DNA of 64,000 bases from Nonomuraea pusilla (GCF_900109355.1 NZ_FOBF01000021.1:62001-126000), one strand, 5' to 3'; shown: positions 51,021 to 61,024, numbered from the stretch's first letter. The notes: generated by a model not told the origin, from the sequence alone. Made by a program: numbers and translations.

Positions 51021-51476
51021 GTGCGAAGGAGCATGCGCAAGCAGGAGACGCCCGACCTGGGCATCCTGGCGAGCCGGACGCTGTTCAGGGTGCAGAAGGA
51101 GCTGTTCACCCGGCTGGCCGAGGAGGGCCACCCCCGGCTGCGCCCACGGCACGGCGCCGTGCTGGCCTACCTCGACGAGGAGGGCAGCAGGGCCACCGAC
51201 CTCGCCGCGCAGTCGGGCCAGCACAAGCAGGTGATCGGCACGCTCGTGGACGAGCTGGTGGAGCTCGGCTACGTCGAGCGGCAGCCCGACCCGGCCGACC
51301 GCAGGGCCAAGCTCATCGTGCCCACGAGGAAGGGGCTCGACCAGATGGCCAAGGCCGATGCGATCATGGCCGCCATCGAGGCCGCGCACGCCCACGCCGT
51401 GGGCGAGGAGGCGTACGCGGAGTTCAAGAGGGTCTTCGCCCTCGTGGCGCGGCGCCCGTCAGCCGAGGCGCAGTGA
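51021..51476 (+). CDS. MarR family transcriptional regulator
   Basis: 151 residues. GTG 51021 has GGAGGG about 7 bp upstream; ATG 51033 is alternative. Winged helix: RHGAVLAYLDEEGSRATDLA, SGQHKQVIGTLVDELVELGY, QPDPADRRAKLIVPTRKG. MarR dimers usually repress a divergent enzyme or exporter gene; here the divergent gene is the frameshifted NmrA-like protein. The 3' end overlaps the convergent clamp gene by 18 bp. Confidence 0.92.
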   Translation: MRRSMRKQETPDLGILASRTLFRVQKELFTRLAEEGHPRLRPRHGAVLAYLDEEGSRATDLAAQSGQHKQVIGTLVDELVELGYVERQPDPADRRAKLIVPTRKGLDQMAKADAIMAAIEAAHAHAVGEEAYAEFKRVFALVARRPSAEAQ

Positions 51477-52556
51477 CATGACCAGGTAGCGGAAGTCGGG
51501 CTGCGCGTCGCCCGGGACGTCCTGGATCAGCGCCGGCCTGGTGGGCGATTCGAGGTTGATGCGGGCCAGTTCGGTCTCGATGCCGGTGAGGCCGTCGAGC
51601 AGGAACTGCGACTGGAACGCGATCTGGATGTCGTCGCCCCGCAGCTCGCACCCGACCACCTCGGCGCCCCGGCCGACGTCGCCGCCGCCCGCCTGGATGA
51701 GCACCTGGCCCTGCGTGAAGGACAGCCTGATCGCCGTGTTGCGCTCGGCGACCAGCGCCACCCGCTTGATCGCGGCGACGAACGGCGCCACCTGCACGTC
51801 GGCCCTGATCGACCAGTCGGACGTGAGCCGGGCGCGGTAGTCGATGAACTGCTCGTCGAGCAGGCGGACGGTGGTGCTGCGCCCGACGCTCTCGAACCCC
51901 GCCACGCCGTCGCCCATGCCGATGCGCACCTCGCCGCCGCGCAGCGACTTGGCGATCTCGACCAGCACCCGCGCCGGAACCATCGCCGAGACGGCCACCC
52001 CGGGGGCGGCGGGCCGCCAGGTGAAGTCGCGGGCGGCGATGCGGTAGCGGTCGGTGGCGGCCATGGCCACCGACTCGTCCTCGATGTCGACCCTGATGCC
52101 GGTGAGCATCGGCAGCGTGTCGTCGCGGCTGGCGGCGGGCGCGACCTGGCCCACGGCCGACGCGAACACCCCGCCGCCGATCGCGCCCAGGACGGGCGGC
52201 ATCGACGGCAGCGCCGGGAAGTCCTCGACCGGCATGGTGACGAGGCCGAACTCGGCGCTGCCGCAGGTGAGCACCGCCTCGGGCCCCTCGGTGACGATCT
52301 CGACGTCGTCGCCGGGCAGACTGCGGCTGATCTCGGCGAGCAGCCGGCCGGGGATGAGCACCCGGCCCGCCTCGGCCACGTCGGCGTCGACGGCCGCCCG
52401 TGCGGAGACGTCGTAGTCGAACGCGGACAGGCTCAGCTCCTCGCCGGCCTCCAGCAGCAGCCCCGACAGGACGGGTGCCACCGGGCGGCTGGGCAAGACC
52501 CGGGCCGCCCACGCCACAGCATCGGCAAGAACCTCACGGTTAACCCGGATTTTCAC
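51459..52556 (-). CDS. dnaN: DNA polymerase III beta sliding clamp-like protein
   Basis: 365 residues, near the normal clamp length (about 370-380). Three clamp-fold repeats are apparent: MKIRVNREVLADAVAWAARV, SRDDTLPMLTGIRVDIED, and the C-terminal domain with VALVAERNTAIRLSFTQGQV and the closing PDFRYLVMSLRLG (usually M-P-[MV]-R-L). GTG 52556 is preferred because AAGGGTGG lies upstream. dnaA, recF and gyrB are not adjacent, so this is probably a second clamp gene rather than the oriC one. Whether it acts in replication or repair is unknown. Symbol given for family only. Confidence 0.88.
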   Translation of the reverse strand: MKIRVNREVLADAVAWAARVLPSRPVAPVLSGLLLEAGEELSLSAFDYDVSARAAVDADVAEAGRVLIPGRLLAEISRSLPGDDVEIVTEGPEAVLTCGSAEFGLVTMPVEDFPALPSMPPVLGAIGGGVFASAVGQVAPAASRDDTLPMLTGIRVDIEDESVAMAATDRYRIAARDFTWRPAAPGVAVSAMVPARVLVEIAKSLRGGEVRIGMGDGVAGFESVGRSTTVRLLDEQFIDYRARLTSDWSIRADVQVAPFVAAIKRVALVAERNTAIRLSFTQGQVLIQAGGGDVGRGAEVVGCELRGDDIQIAFQSQFLLDGLTGIETELARINLESPTRPALIQDVPGDAQPDFRYLVMSLRLG

Positions 52557-52613
52557 CTGATCCACCCTTTCTTCGCGCCCTGCCGTTAAGAAAATAGCCG
52601 GTGTCACCGACAA

Positions 52614-53264
52614 CTAACGGCTGTTGAGGTACGCGAGCACCGCCAGCACCCGCCGATTGTCGTCGTCCGACGGCGCGAGCCCCAGCTTGGCGAAGATCCC
52701 GGCGGTGTGCTTGGCGACGGCGCTCTCGCTCAGGTAGAGGCGCTGCGCGATGGCGGCGTTCGACCTGCCCTCGGCCATCGCCTCCAGCACGTCGCGCTCG
52801 CGTGGCGTGAGCGCGGCCAGCGGCTCGTTGCGGGCGTTGCTGGCGAGCAGCTTGGCGATCACCTCGGGGTCCATCGCCGTGCCGCCCTCGGCGACCCTGC
52901 GGACGGCGTCCACGAACTGCTCGGCGTTGAAGACGCGGTCCTTCAGCAGGTACCCGATGCCGCCGGAGCCGTCGGCGAGCAGCTCCCGCGCGTACAGCTG
53001 CTCGACGTGCTGCGACAGCACGAGCACGGGCAGGCCGGGCACCTGGGTGCGGGCCGCCAGCGCCGCCTGGAGCCCCTCGTCGGTGAACGTGGGCGGCAGC
53101 CGCACGTCCACCACGGAGACGTCCGGGCGCAGCTCCAGCAGGCCCTTCAGCAGCTCGGGGCCGCTCTCCACGGCGGCCACCACGGTGAAGCCGTGTGCCT
53201 GAAGCAGGTGGACGAGGCCGTCCCTGAGCAGGTAGAGGTCCTCGGCGATGAGCACCCGCCTCAT
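52614..53264 (-). CDS. LuxR/NarL-type response regulator
   Basis: 216 residues. Receiver domain: RRVLIAEDLYLLRDGLVHLL, phospho-acceptor Asp in VSVVDVRLPPTFTDEGLQA, and Lys in GIGYLLKDRVFNAEQFVD. The C-terminal LuxR helix-turn-helix reads LTPRERDVLEAMAEGRSNAA, then SESAVAKHTAGIFAKLGL. Its ATG overlaps the kinase stop by 4 bp (ATGA), so the two-component pair is translationally coupled. Likely target: the divergent ABC exporter. Confidence 0.94.
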   Translation of the reverse strand: MRRVLIAEDLYLLRDGLVHLLQAHGFTVVAAVESGPELLKGLLELRPDVSVVDVRLPPTFTDEGLQAALAARTQVPGLPVLVLSQHVEQLYARELLADGSGGIGYLLKDRVFNAEQFVDAVRRVAEGGTAMDPEVIAKLLASNARNEPLAALTPRERDVLEAMAEGRSNAAIAQRLYLSESAVAKHTAGIFAKLGLAPSDDDNRRVLAVLAYLNSR

Positions 53265-54694
53265 GCCACGCACCTCTGCCCGGGCCCGGCCGCCCGCAGC
53301 ATCCAGTGCTCCCGTTTGTGCAGCGCGGGGATCCTGATGGACAGGACGTACATGCAGACCCCGGTGCAGATCATCGCCGCGATGGCCGGCCACTGCCACG
53401 GCTCGGGCAGGTACAGCGCCAGGAACCAGCTCTTCTCCTCCACCCCGAGGATCTTGAAGACCCCCGCGACGATGCCCTGCGGGAACGTGGGGCACCAGGA
53501 CGTCGCCCAGAGCGTCGCCACCGTGAAGGCCTTCCAGCGCGGCAGCTTCAGCCGGTCGTCCGCCCAGTCCTCGGGCAGCACCCGGGGCAGCTCCATGGTG
53601 ACCGTGGTCGGGCCGCCCGGCGGGCTGTTCAGCGCCATGACGCCCTCGAAGGCGGCCAGGCGCCGTTCGATGCCGGCCAGGCCGCTGCCCCTGGACGGGT
53701 CGGCTCCGCCCATGCCGTCGTCGGTGACGGTGATGCGGAGGTTCGCGCCGTTGGAGCTGATGTCCACGGCCGCGGTACGGGCGCCGCCGTGCCGGGCGGC
53801 GTTCGACAGCAGTTCGCTGACCGCGAAGTAGGCGGCGGCCTCGACCGGCGCCTCGGGCCTGTGGGGCAGGTCCACGTCCACGGTGACGCGGAGCGGGCTG
53901 TCCATCGCGAGCGCCCGCACGGCGTCGGCGAGCCCGCGCTCGGCCAGCACCGGCGGGTGGATGCCGCGGATCACCCTGCGCAGCTCGGTCAGCGTCTCCG
54001 ACGAGGCCTCCCTCGCCTTGGACAGCAGCGCCCTGGCCGCCGCCGGGTCGCGCTCCACGAGCTGCTCGGCCGCTCCCAGCGTCATGCCGATGGCGACCAG
54101 CCTGGCCTGGGTGCCGTCGTGCAGGTCCCGCTCGATCCTGCGCATCTCGGCCGCCTGCGAGTCGGCCGCGAGGTTCCTCGTACGCCGCAGCTGCAGCACC
54201 TGGCCGGCCAGCCGGCTCGCCGCGGTCGCGCCCAGCAGCAGGTCGCTCCACTGGGCGTACACGCGCAGGCCGCGGCCGGGCGCGAGGACGAGCAGCGGCA
54301 GCAGCGCGACCTTGATCACGGGCTCCAGCAGCAGCCACAGGTGGTCGCGCCAGGTGGCGGGGTCGGTGAGCAGCCACTTCCACCGGTCGTTCCAGGCGGG
54401 GACGCGCGGCGTCTTGTACAGGGTCCGGTCGGAGCGGTACATGCCGTCGGGCTGGCGTACGGGGGGCGGGGGCTTGGGCAGGTACGGGGGCTCGATGACG
54501 GCGTCCGTCCAGCGGCGCACGAGCCGCCTGTTCCGCTCGGCCAGCGCCCGCACCATCATCACCTGCGGCGGGAACAGGACGATCACCCCGAGCGCGAACG
54601 ACAGCAGCAGCATCACCGCGGCCAGGGCGGTGACGGGCACCTCCACGGCGAGCAGCGCGAGCAGCGCGACGACCTGTCCGTACCGACGAAGCAT
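53261..54694 (-). CDS. Sensor histidine kinase (HisKA_3), extra C-terminal membrane region
   Basis: 477 residues. Two or more N-terminal membrane helices (LLALLAVEVPVTALAAVML and following), a cytosolic loop, another hydrophobic pair near 115-140, then the HisKA_3 dimerisation motif RRIERDLHDGTQARLVAIGM with phospho-acceptor His, and the HATPase with NAARHGGARTAAVDI, TDDGMGGADPSRGSGLAGI. Unusually, about 90 residues follow the ATPase and include a further hydrophobic helix (PAIAAMICTGVCMYVLSI). It signals to the coupled response regulator and is divergent from an ABC exporter. Confidence 0.92.
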   Translation of the reverse strand: MLRRYGQVVALLALLAVEVPVTALAAVMLLLSFALGVIVLFPPQVMMVRALAERNRRLVRRWTDAVIEPPYLPKPPPPVRQPDGMYRSDRTLYKTPRVPAWNDRWKWLLTDPATWRDHLWLLLEPVIKVALLPLLVLAPGRGLRVYAQWSDLLLGATAASRLAGQVLQLRRTRNLAADSQAAEMRRIERDLHDGTQARLVAIGMTLGAAEQLVERDPAAARALLSKAREASSETLTELRRVIRGIHPPVLAERGLADAVRALAMDSPLRVTVDVDLPHRPEAPVEAAAYFAVSELLSNAARHGGARTAAVDISSNGANLRITVTDDGMGGADPSRGSGLAGIERRLAAFEGVMALNSPPGGPTTVTMELPRVLPEDWADDRLKLPRWKAFTVATLWATSWCPTFPQGIVAGVFKILGVEEKSWFLALYLPEPWQWPAIAAMICTGVCMYVLSIRIPALHKREHWMLRAAGPGQRCVA

Positions 54695-54803
54695 GCTCCC
54701 AGTGTGCGGGACCGGCACGGACCCGGTCACTGCACCTAGGTACACCTTTGTCCGGCATCCACCTGGATTCCCGGCGAAGCCGCGGATTCCTAGCGTCGAA
54801 CCC

Positions 54804-55705
<902 letters not shown>

Positions 55706-55709
<4 letters not shown>

Positions 55710-56443
55710 GGAAGATCCTGATCGTGGAGGCCAAGCTGCACCTGCGCGAATGGCCCTCCCTGGCGTTCACCGTCGGGCTGCCCGTGGCGCTGCTGCTCAT
55801 CCTCGGGCTCAGCATCCCGGTCATGACCGAGCCCGACCCCGCCTTCGGCGGCGAACGGCCCGTCGACACGCAGATGCCGGCCATGATGATCATGCTGGCG
55901 CTGCTGACGCTGTCCTGCACCGTCCTGCCCGGCGCGCTGGCGGCGTACAGGGAGCAGGGCGTGCTCAGGCGGATGTCGGCGACGCCCGTGCACCCCGCGC
56001 GGCTGCTGGCCGCGCAGCTCGTCGTGAACGTCGTCGTCGGCGTCGTGTCCACCGCTCTGCTGATCACGCTCGCGCTGCTCGTCTTCGACGCGCGGCCGCC
56101 CGCCTCGTGGCCGGGGTTCGTGCTGGTCTTCCTGCTGGGCACGGCCGCGCTGCTGGCCGTCGGACTGGTGATCGCCTCGCTCGCGCCGGGTGGCAGGGCC
56201 GCCTCCGGCATCGGGTCGCTCGTCATGTTCCCGCTGATGTTCCTCGGCGGCATGTGGCTGCCGCGCGAGCTCATGCCCGACGCCCTGCGGACCGTCAGCG
56301 ACTACTCCCTCTCGGGGCCGTTCGCCCAGGCGCTCAGGGACACCTGGGCGGGTCACGCCCCGCAGCCCGCCCACCTGGCCGTGCTGGCGGCCGGCCTGCT
56401 GCTGTTCGGCGGCCTCGCGACGCGGCTGTTCCGGTGGGAGTAG
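55706..56443 (+). CDS. ABC-2 type transporter permease
   Basis: 245 residues with about six hydrophobic segments: an N-terminal amphipathic part (MRKILIVEAKLHLREWPSLA), then helices including VGLPVALLLILGLSIPVM, LLAAQLVVNVVVGVVSTALL, MFPLMFLGGMWLPRELMPDA and a last helix LAVLAAGLLLFGGLATRLF. The GMWLPRE-like element is common in DrrB/ABC-2 exporters. ATG 55706 overlaps the ATPase stop, so the two-protein transporter is translationally coupled. Confidence 0.92.
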
Positions 56444-56489
56444 CACGCTCCGGGACGTTCTTCGGCTGATCCTCAAGTATTGTCCAGGT

Positions 56490-57005
56490 ATGACCAAGGT
56501 CGCCTGGAACTCCAAGGAGCTCACCGTCGGGCAACTCGCGGAACGCAGCGGCGTGGCCGTCTCGGCGCTCCACTTCTACGAGGCCAAGGGCCTCATCTCC
56601 AGCCGCAGGACCGCGGGCAACCAGCGCCGCTACCACCGCGACACCCTGCGCAGGGTCGCGTTCGTCCGGCTCGCCCAGCGCCTCGGCATCCCGCTGAAGA
56701 CCATCAAGGGGGCCCTGGACGAGCTGCCCGACGAGCGCACCCCCACGCGCGCCGACTGGGCCCGCCTGTCGGCCGCCTGGCGCAGGGAGCTCGACGACCG
56801 CATCGAACAGCTCCAGCGGCTGCGCGACGACCTCACCGACTGCATCGGCTGCGGCTGCCTCTCGCTCGACCGCTGCGCCCTCGCCAACCCCCACGACCGC
56901 CTCGGCGACGAGGGGCCGGGGGCGCGGCGCATCGACACCCGGCTGTCGCCGCCCCAGTTCTGCTGCTCCACCCCCCAGCCCACGGCCACCAAGGCCCCCG
57001 CCTGA
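56490..57005 (+). CDS. soxR: Redox-sensitive transcriptional activator SoxR
   Basis: 171 residues. MerR-type helix-turn-helix: LTVGQLAERSGVAVSALHFYE, FYEAKGLISSRRTAGNQRRY, a dimerisation helix, and the [2Fe-2S] cluster motif DCIGCGCLSLDRC with Cys118, 121, 123 and 129, which matches Escherichia coli SoxR position for position. Oxidation of the cluster by redox-active compounds activates target promoters. A CCTCAAGT half-site (56471-56478) precedes the ATG and may be a partial SoxR box. In actinomycetes SoxR controls responses to endogenous redox-active metabolites. Confidence 0.95.
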   Translation: MTKVAWNSKELTVGQLAERSGVAVSALHFYEAKGLISSRRTAGNQRRYHRDTLRRVAFVRLAQRLGIPLKTIKGALDELPDERTPTRADWARLSAAWRRELDDRIEQLQRLRDDLTDCIGCGCLSLDRCALANPHDRLGDEGPGARRIDTRLSPPQFCCSTPQPTATKAPA

Positions 57006-57101
57006 ACCCGCAGCTCACCGCCGCCTGGCCGCCGGCTGGACCGGTAGGCCCGGCCGCCGCTCCCCCGGCGGCGGCGCGCGTCAGATCGCCGGCCCTGGGG
57101 G

Positions 57102-57548
57102 CTACGCCTTCGCGGGCGGCACGATGAGGGTCGGCCGGTGGGCGTGGTGCAGCACGTGGTTCGACACACTGCCGAGCAGCACCGACCGCACACCGGCCAG
57201 GCCGCGCGACCCCGTCACGATGACCGACGCGTCGATCTCGTCGGCGACGTCCACGATCGTCTTCCAGATCGACTCGTTGTCGGCGACCGCCCGGTGGGTC
57301 ACGTCCTTCAGCCCGGCCGCGACCGCCAGCTCCGCGCCCTCCTTGGCGCTCTGCTCCGCCAGCTCCTGCGCCTCCCCCTCGGCGCCGGCGACCAGCGCGG
57401 GCGCCGCCAGCGGATACCTCCTGAGCTGGACGAGCAGCGGCTCCCAGACGGTGACGATCACGGCGGGTTCGGCGGCCAGATGCCTGCCCGCGAACTCGAT
57501 CGCCGCGCGCGAGTCGGCCGAACCGTCATAGGCGACGAGGATGGTCAT
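57102..57548 (-). CDS. Universal stress protein (UspA family)
   Basis: 148 residues, one Usp domain. MTILVAYDGSADSRAAIEFA carries the adenine-binding Asp; the ATP-binding loop GSRGLAGVRSVLLGSVSNHV matches G-x2-G-x9-G-[ST]; the end reads HHAHRPTLIVPP. The ATP-binding type is expected. Usp proteins accumulate under stress; the exact role is unknown. ATG 57548. It converges on soxR. Confidence 0.93.
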   Translation of the reverse strand: MTILVAYDGSADSRAAIEFAGRHLAAEPAVIVTVWEPLLVQLRRYPLAAPALVAGAEGEAQELAEQSAKEGAELAVAAGLKDVTHRAVADNESIWKTIVDVADEIDASVIVTGSRGLAGVRSVLLGSVSNHVLHHAHRPTLIVPPAKA

Positions 57549-57703
57549 GGCGTCTTCCCTTCGCTTGCCTCACTCCCTAGAGCACCGGGATGATCAGCGG
57601 CCATTCCTCGAGCCGCTGTCTCCTGCGTCACACCCCCTACCATCGTCGCCCCACCGGCCCCGTGGTTGCGTCACGGGAGCGGGAGCGGCGAGGATCGGGG
57701 TCC

Positions 57704-58492
57704 GTGACACCTCCACGCGTACGACGACTCGACGCCCGGGCCGCGCTGCGGGAGCTGGGCCTGCCGCTCACGTACGAGGGGCCGTGCCCGGGCGGCCAGG
57801 TGGGCGCCGCCTACGTCCGCTGGCCCGACGGCCGCCGCGCGGTGCTCACCCGCGGCCCCGACGTAGGCCCCCTGCTCGACCTGGCCCGCGCCGCCGGTGT
57901 CCCCGCCCCGCGCTACCAGGCCGTGCGCCCCCCGTTCACCGTCCAGGAACGCCTCCCGGGCACCGTCCCGGGCGAGCCGGGGCCGGCCGTCGTCCGCTCC
58001 ATGCTGGACGTCAACCGCCGCCTGCGCGGCCTCCTCGCCGGCTCGTCCCTGCCGGGCGTGCCGCTCCACCTACGCGCGGACGGTCCAGGCTTCTGCCTCC
58101 ACGGCCCGCTGCGCGAGCACGACGGCCGTACCCGCCGCCTGCTCGCCCAGATCGAGGAGATCGGCGCGTCGTTCCCGGACCGGCTGGACGGTGACGACCT
58201 CGTCCACGGCGACTACCACCCCGAGAACGTGCTCGTCGACGGCTCCGGCGCGCTCACCGGCGTGGTGGACTGGCACGGCGCCGCGCGCGGGAACGGCGAC
58301 CTCGACCTGCACACCCTCCGCTTCCACCTGGCCCGCCGCGCACCCCGCCTGCTCTTCGACGTCCACGGCCCCGCCGAGCCGGTGTGCTGGGCGCACATGA
58401 GCCTGCGCCAGGTCGACTGGGCGATACGTCACTTCTCCCCCGCCGAGGTCACCGCCTGGCTGGACGTCGCGGAACGCCTCCGCCCGGCCTGA
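57704..58492 (+). CDS. Phosphotransferase (aminoglycoside phosphotransferase/choline kinase fold)
   Basis: 262 residues from GTG 57704. Kinase-like fold: a nucleotide-binding lobe (PLTYEGPCPGGQVGAAYVRW), the catalytic loop DLVHGDYHPENVLVDGSG (HGDxxxxN) and the metal-binding Asp in LTGVVDWHGAARGN. Such proteins phosphorylate aminoglycosides, choline, homoserine or sugars; the substrate cannot be read. The N-terminal lobe is shorter than in true APH enzymes. It converges on the HxlR gene. Confidence 0.85.
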   Translation: MTPPRVRRLDARAALRELGLPLTYEGPCPGGQVGAAYVRWPDGRRAVLTRGPDVGPLLDLARAAGVPAPRYQAVRPPFTVQERLPGTVPGEPGPAVVRSMLDVNRRLRGLLAGSSLPGVPLHLRADGPGFCLHGPLREHDGRTRRLLAQIEEIGASFPDRLDGDDLVHGDYHPENVLVDGSGALTGVVDWHGAARGNGDLDLHTLRFHLARRAPRLLFDVHGPAEPVCWAHMSLRQVDWAIRHFSPAEVTAWLDVAERLRPA

Positions 58493-58506
58493 CGGCGCTT
58501 TCGAGG

Positions 58507-58956
58507 TCACCGGGCCAGGGATTGGAGCAGGCGCTCCTCCTCCGCGACCCGTTCGTCATAGGCGGAGCGCGCGGCGGAGATCTCCTGCTGGTGTTCTTCG
58601 GTCCAGATCACCAACGACTTGATCACCTCGTGCAGGGAGATGCCGAGCGGGGTGAGCGCGTACTCCACGCGGGGCGGCACCACCGGGTAGACGGTCCGCC
58701 GGACGAGCCCGTCGCGCTCCAGCTGGCGCAGCGTGACCGTGAGCATGCGCTGGCTCACCCCGTCGACGGCACGGCGCAGTTCCGAGAAGCGCATGGTCCG
58801 CCGGTCGAGGAGGGCGATCACCAGCAGCGACCACTTGTCGGCGATGCGGTCGAGGATGTGCCGCACGTCGCAGTCGGCGCGGGCGTCCCACTGTCTGGCC
58901 TGGTCGTCCTCGGTTCCCGTGCAGTAACCCGGTGCCTTTGAAGTGCCGTCTTCCAT
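58507..58956 (-). CDS. HxlR family transcriptional regulator
   Basis: 149 residues. ARADCDVRHILDRIADKWSL contains the conserved Cys (DC) and KW signature; the winged helix follows (RRTMRFSELRRAVDGVSQRM, LRQLERDGLVRRTVYPVVPP, VEYALTPLGISLHEVI). It would bind as a dimer. It is divergent from the MFS-PPOX pair with only 59 bp between starts, so it very probably controls them. ATG 58956 with GGAGGG two bases upstream is closely spaced but is the best candidate. Confidence 0.92.
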   Translation of the reverse strand: MEDGTSKAPGYCTGTEDDQARQWDARADCDVRHILDRIADKWSLLVIALLDRRTMRFSELRRAVDGVSQRMLTVTLRQLERDGLVRRTVYPVVPPRVEYALTPLGISLHEVIKSLVIWTEEHQQEISAARSAYDERVAEEERLLQSLAR

Positions 58957-59015
58957 GACCCTCCATGGTGACGCAAGATTCCTTCGTTACCAAACAGAAC
59001 CATGGGGGGATTCCT

Positions 59016-60422
59016 TTGTCCACCACCGTCCGATCCTCGGCGGCGTCGCTGCGTCTGACGCCGCGCGCCTGGGGGATGTTGCTCGTCCTGTGCGGGGCGA
59101 TCTTCCTGGAGGGCATCAACGTCGCCATGCTCAACGTGGCGCTGCCCGCCATCAGGACCGACCTCGGCCTTTCCACCGGTGAACTGCAGTGGGTGATCAG
59201 CGCCTACGTCCTGGGCTACGGCGGGTTCATGCTGGTGGGCGGGAAGGCCGCCGACCTGTTCGGCCGCCGGCGCATGTTCCTTGCCTGGCTCGCGGTCTTC
59301 CTCGTCGTCTCCGCCCTGGGCGGCATGGCCGACGAGGGCTGGATGCTCATCGCCGCCCGCTTCCTGGCGGGCGTCGCCGCCGCCGTCATGACCCCGGCCG
59401 GCCTGTCGATCATCACCACCGGTTTCGAGGAAGGGCCGCAACGCAACCAGGCGCTCCTGGTCTACTCCGGTACCGCGGCGGGCGGCTTCTCGCTCGGGCT
59501 GGTGCTCGGCGGCCTGCTGGCCGCGGTGAACTGGCGGCTGGTGCTGTTCGCGCCCGCCGTCCTCGCGCTGGTCATCCTCGTCCTGGCGGTGCCGCTGATC
59601 CCGGCCGCCCCCGCGGAACGTTCCCGCGACCGGCGCCTGGACGTGTCAGGCGCGGTCACCATCACCGCCGCCGTCATGCTGCTGGTGCTCGGCGTCGAGC
59701 GGGCCGCCCACGTGGCCGCCGGCTGGACCGCCGCCGCCGTCGCCGCGGGACTCGCCCTCGTCGCGCTGTTCGTCGTGATCGAGCGCAGGTCCGCGGCCCC
59801 GCTGCTGCGCCTCGGCATCCTGCGCTCCGGGCCGCTCGTACGGGCCAACCTGGCAGGGCTGCTGTTCGCCGGCGCCTTCTTCGGGTTCCAGTTCATCGCG
59901 GTGCTCTACCTGCAGGAGCTGCGCGGCTGGAGCTCGCTGCAGACCAGCCTCGCCATGCTGGCCATCGGCGCGGACGCCGTCCTCGCCCCCACCCTCACCC
60001 CCAGGCTGGTCAACCGCTTCGGCAACGCGAAGGTCATCCTGGCGGGGCTGCTGCTCGCCGTGCTGTCCTACGTCCTGTTCCTGCCGATCGGACTCGACAC
60101 GCTCTACCTCGCCATGTTCCCCACCATGATCATCCTCGGGGTGGCGTTCGCGCTCGCCTACGGGCCGCTGACCATCGTCGCCACCGACGGCGTGGAGGAG
60201 AGCGAGCAGGGACTGGCCGGTGGCCTGCTGTACACCTCCTTCCAGTTCGGCGCCGCCCTCGGGCTCGCCGCCGGCACCGCCGTCATCGTCGCCGCCACGG
60301 CCGGCGACAGCCCGGCCGACCTGCTCGGCGGCTATCGCGCCGCCCTCGCCGTGCCCATCGCCGCCGCGGTGCTCGCGGCCGTCGTCAGCGCCTTCGGCCT
60401 GCGGAAGGAGCCGGCCCGATGA
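59016..60422 (+). CDS. MFS transporter, DHA2/14-TM drug-exporter type
   Basis: 468 residues from TTG 59016, chosen because GGGGGGA lies 5 bp upstream; ATG 58965 in the same frame would leave only 8 bp to the divergent HxlR start. Fourteen hydrophobic segments are plausible. Landmarks: EGINVAMLNVALPAIRTDLG (motif D1), LVGGKAADLFGRRRMFLAWL (motif A) and ALLVYSGTAAGGFSLGLVLG (motif C-like), typical of DHA2 drug:H+ antiporters. Overlaps the PPOX gene as ATGA. An efflux role controlled by HxlR is likely. Confidence 0.9.
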   Translation: MSTTVRSSAASLRLTPRAWGMLLVLCGAIFLEGINVAMLNVALPAIRTDLGLSTGELQWVISAYVLGYGGFMLVGGKAADLFGRRRMFLAWLAVFLVVSALGGMADEGWMLIAARFLAGVAAAVMTPAGLSIITTGFEEGPQRNQALLVYSGTAAGGFSLGLVLGGLLAAVNWRLVLFAPAVLALVILVLAVPLIPAAPAERSRDRRLDVSGAVTITAAVMLLVLGVERAAHVAAGWTAAAVAAGLALVALFVVIERRSAAPLLRLGILRSGPLVRANLAGLLFAGAFFGFQFIAVLYLQELRGWSSLQTSLAMLAIGADAVLAPTLTPRLVNRFGNAKVILAGLLLAVLSYVLFLPIGLDTLYLAMFPTMIILGVAFALAYGPLTIVATDGVEESEQGLAGGLLYTSFQFGAALGLAAGTAVIVAATAGDSPADLLGGYRAALAVPIAAAVLAAVVSAFGLRKEPAR

Positions 60423-60901
60423 GCCTGCGGGTCGCGTCCTTCGCGCAGATCGAGAGCGAGTTCAACGCCTTCGTCGGCGCCACCGTGTACGCCACCATGG
60501 TGACCGTCGACGCCAGGCAGCGTCCCCGCACCCGGGTCCTCATCCCCGTCTGGGAAACCGTGGACGGGCGGCCGCGCGGCTGGCTGGCCACCTACAGGAC
60601 CCCCGTCAAGGCGGCCCACCTGGCCGGGAACCCGCACACGTCCTTCTCCTACTGGAAACCGGGCAACAACTCGGTCGCCATCGAGGCCGTGGCCGCCTGG
60701 GCGGAAGAGCCGGACGTCAAGCGCCACGTCTGGGACCTCTACCGCGCCACCAGCCCGCGCGGAGCCGGTTACGACCTCGGCAACTTCTGGCGCTCACCCG
60801 CCGACCCCGAGCTGCACGTCCTCCGCCTCGACCCGTGGCGCGTCCAGGTGATCCGGGGCATGGACCTGCGCAGCCGCATCTGGACCGCGCCGGAGGCGTG
60901 A
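60419..60901 (+). CDS. Pyridoxamine 5'-phosphate oxidase family protein
   Basis: 160 residues. Split-barrel flavin-binding pattern: SLRVASFAQIESEFNAFVGA, ATMVTVDARQRPRTRVLIPV, GWLATYRTPVKAAHLAGNPH, and the C-terminal LHVLRLDPWRVQVIRGMDLR. Coupled to the MFS gene by an ATGA overlap, so it probably acts on the same compound, perhaps reducing or sequestering it before or after export. The cofactor (FMN, F420) is not determinable. Confidence 0.85.
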   Translation: MSLRVASFAQIESEFNAFVGATVYATMVTVDARQRPRTRVLIPVWETVDGRPRGWLATYRTPVKAAHLAGNPHTSFSYWKPGNNSVAIEAVAAWAEEPDVKRHVWDLYRATSPRGAGYDLGNFWRSPADPELHVLRLDPWRVQVIRGMDLRSRIWTAPEA

Positions 60902-60912
60902 CGCGGGATACA

Positions 60913-60948
60913 GCCGGTCCCGGTCGATGGCCGGCGAACGGGACCGGC
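60913..60948. terminator. Perfect 10-bp hairpin after the PPOX gene
   Basis: GCCGGTCCCG (60913-60922) pairs with CGGGACCGGC (60939-60948) over a 16-base loop. No T tract. Located between convergent genes. Confidence 0.65.
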
Positions 60949-61024
60949 CGGTCCAGGGGCCCAGGCAGGCGACGGCGCGGCGCCCCGCCGTCGCCGCTGA
61001 GGTCAGGCGTCACCGTCGCCGTGA

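Noticed and set aside
56471..56488. Complete SoxR box ahead of soxR
   Set aside because: Only the CCTCAAGT half matches. The other half is poor, so it is mentioned only as a possible partial site.
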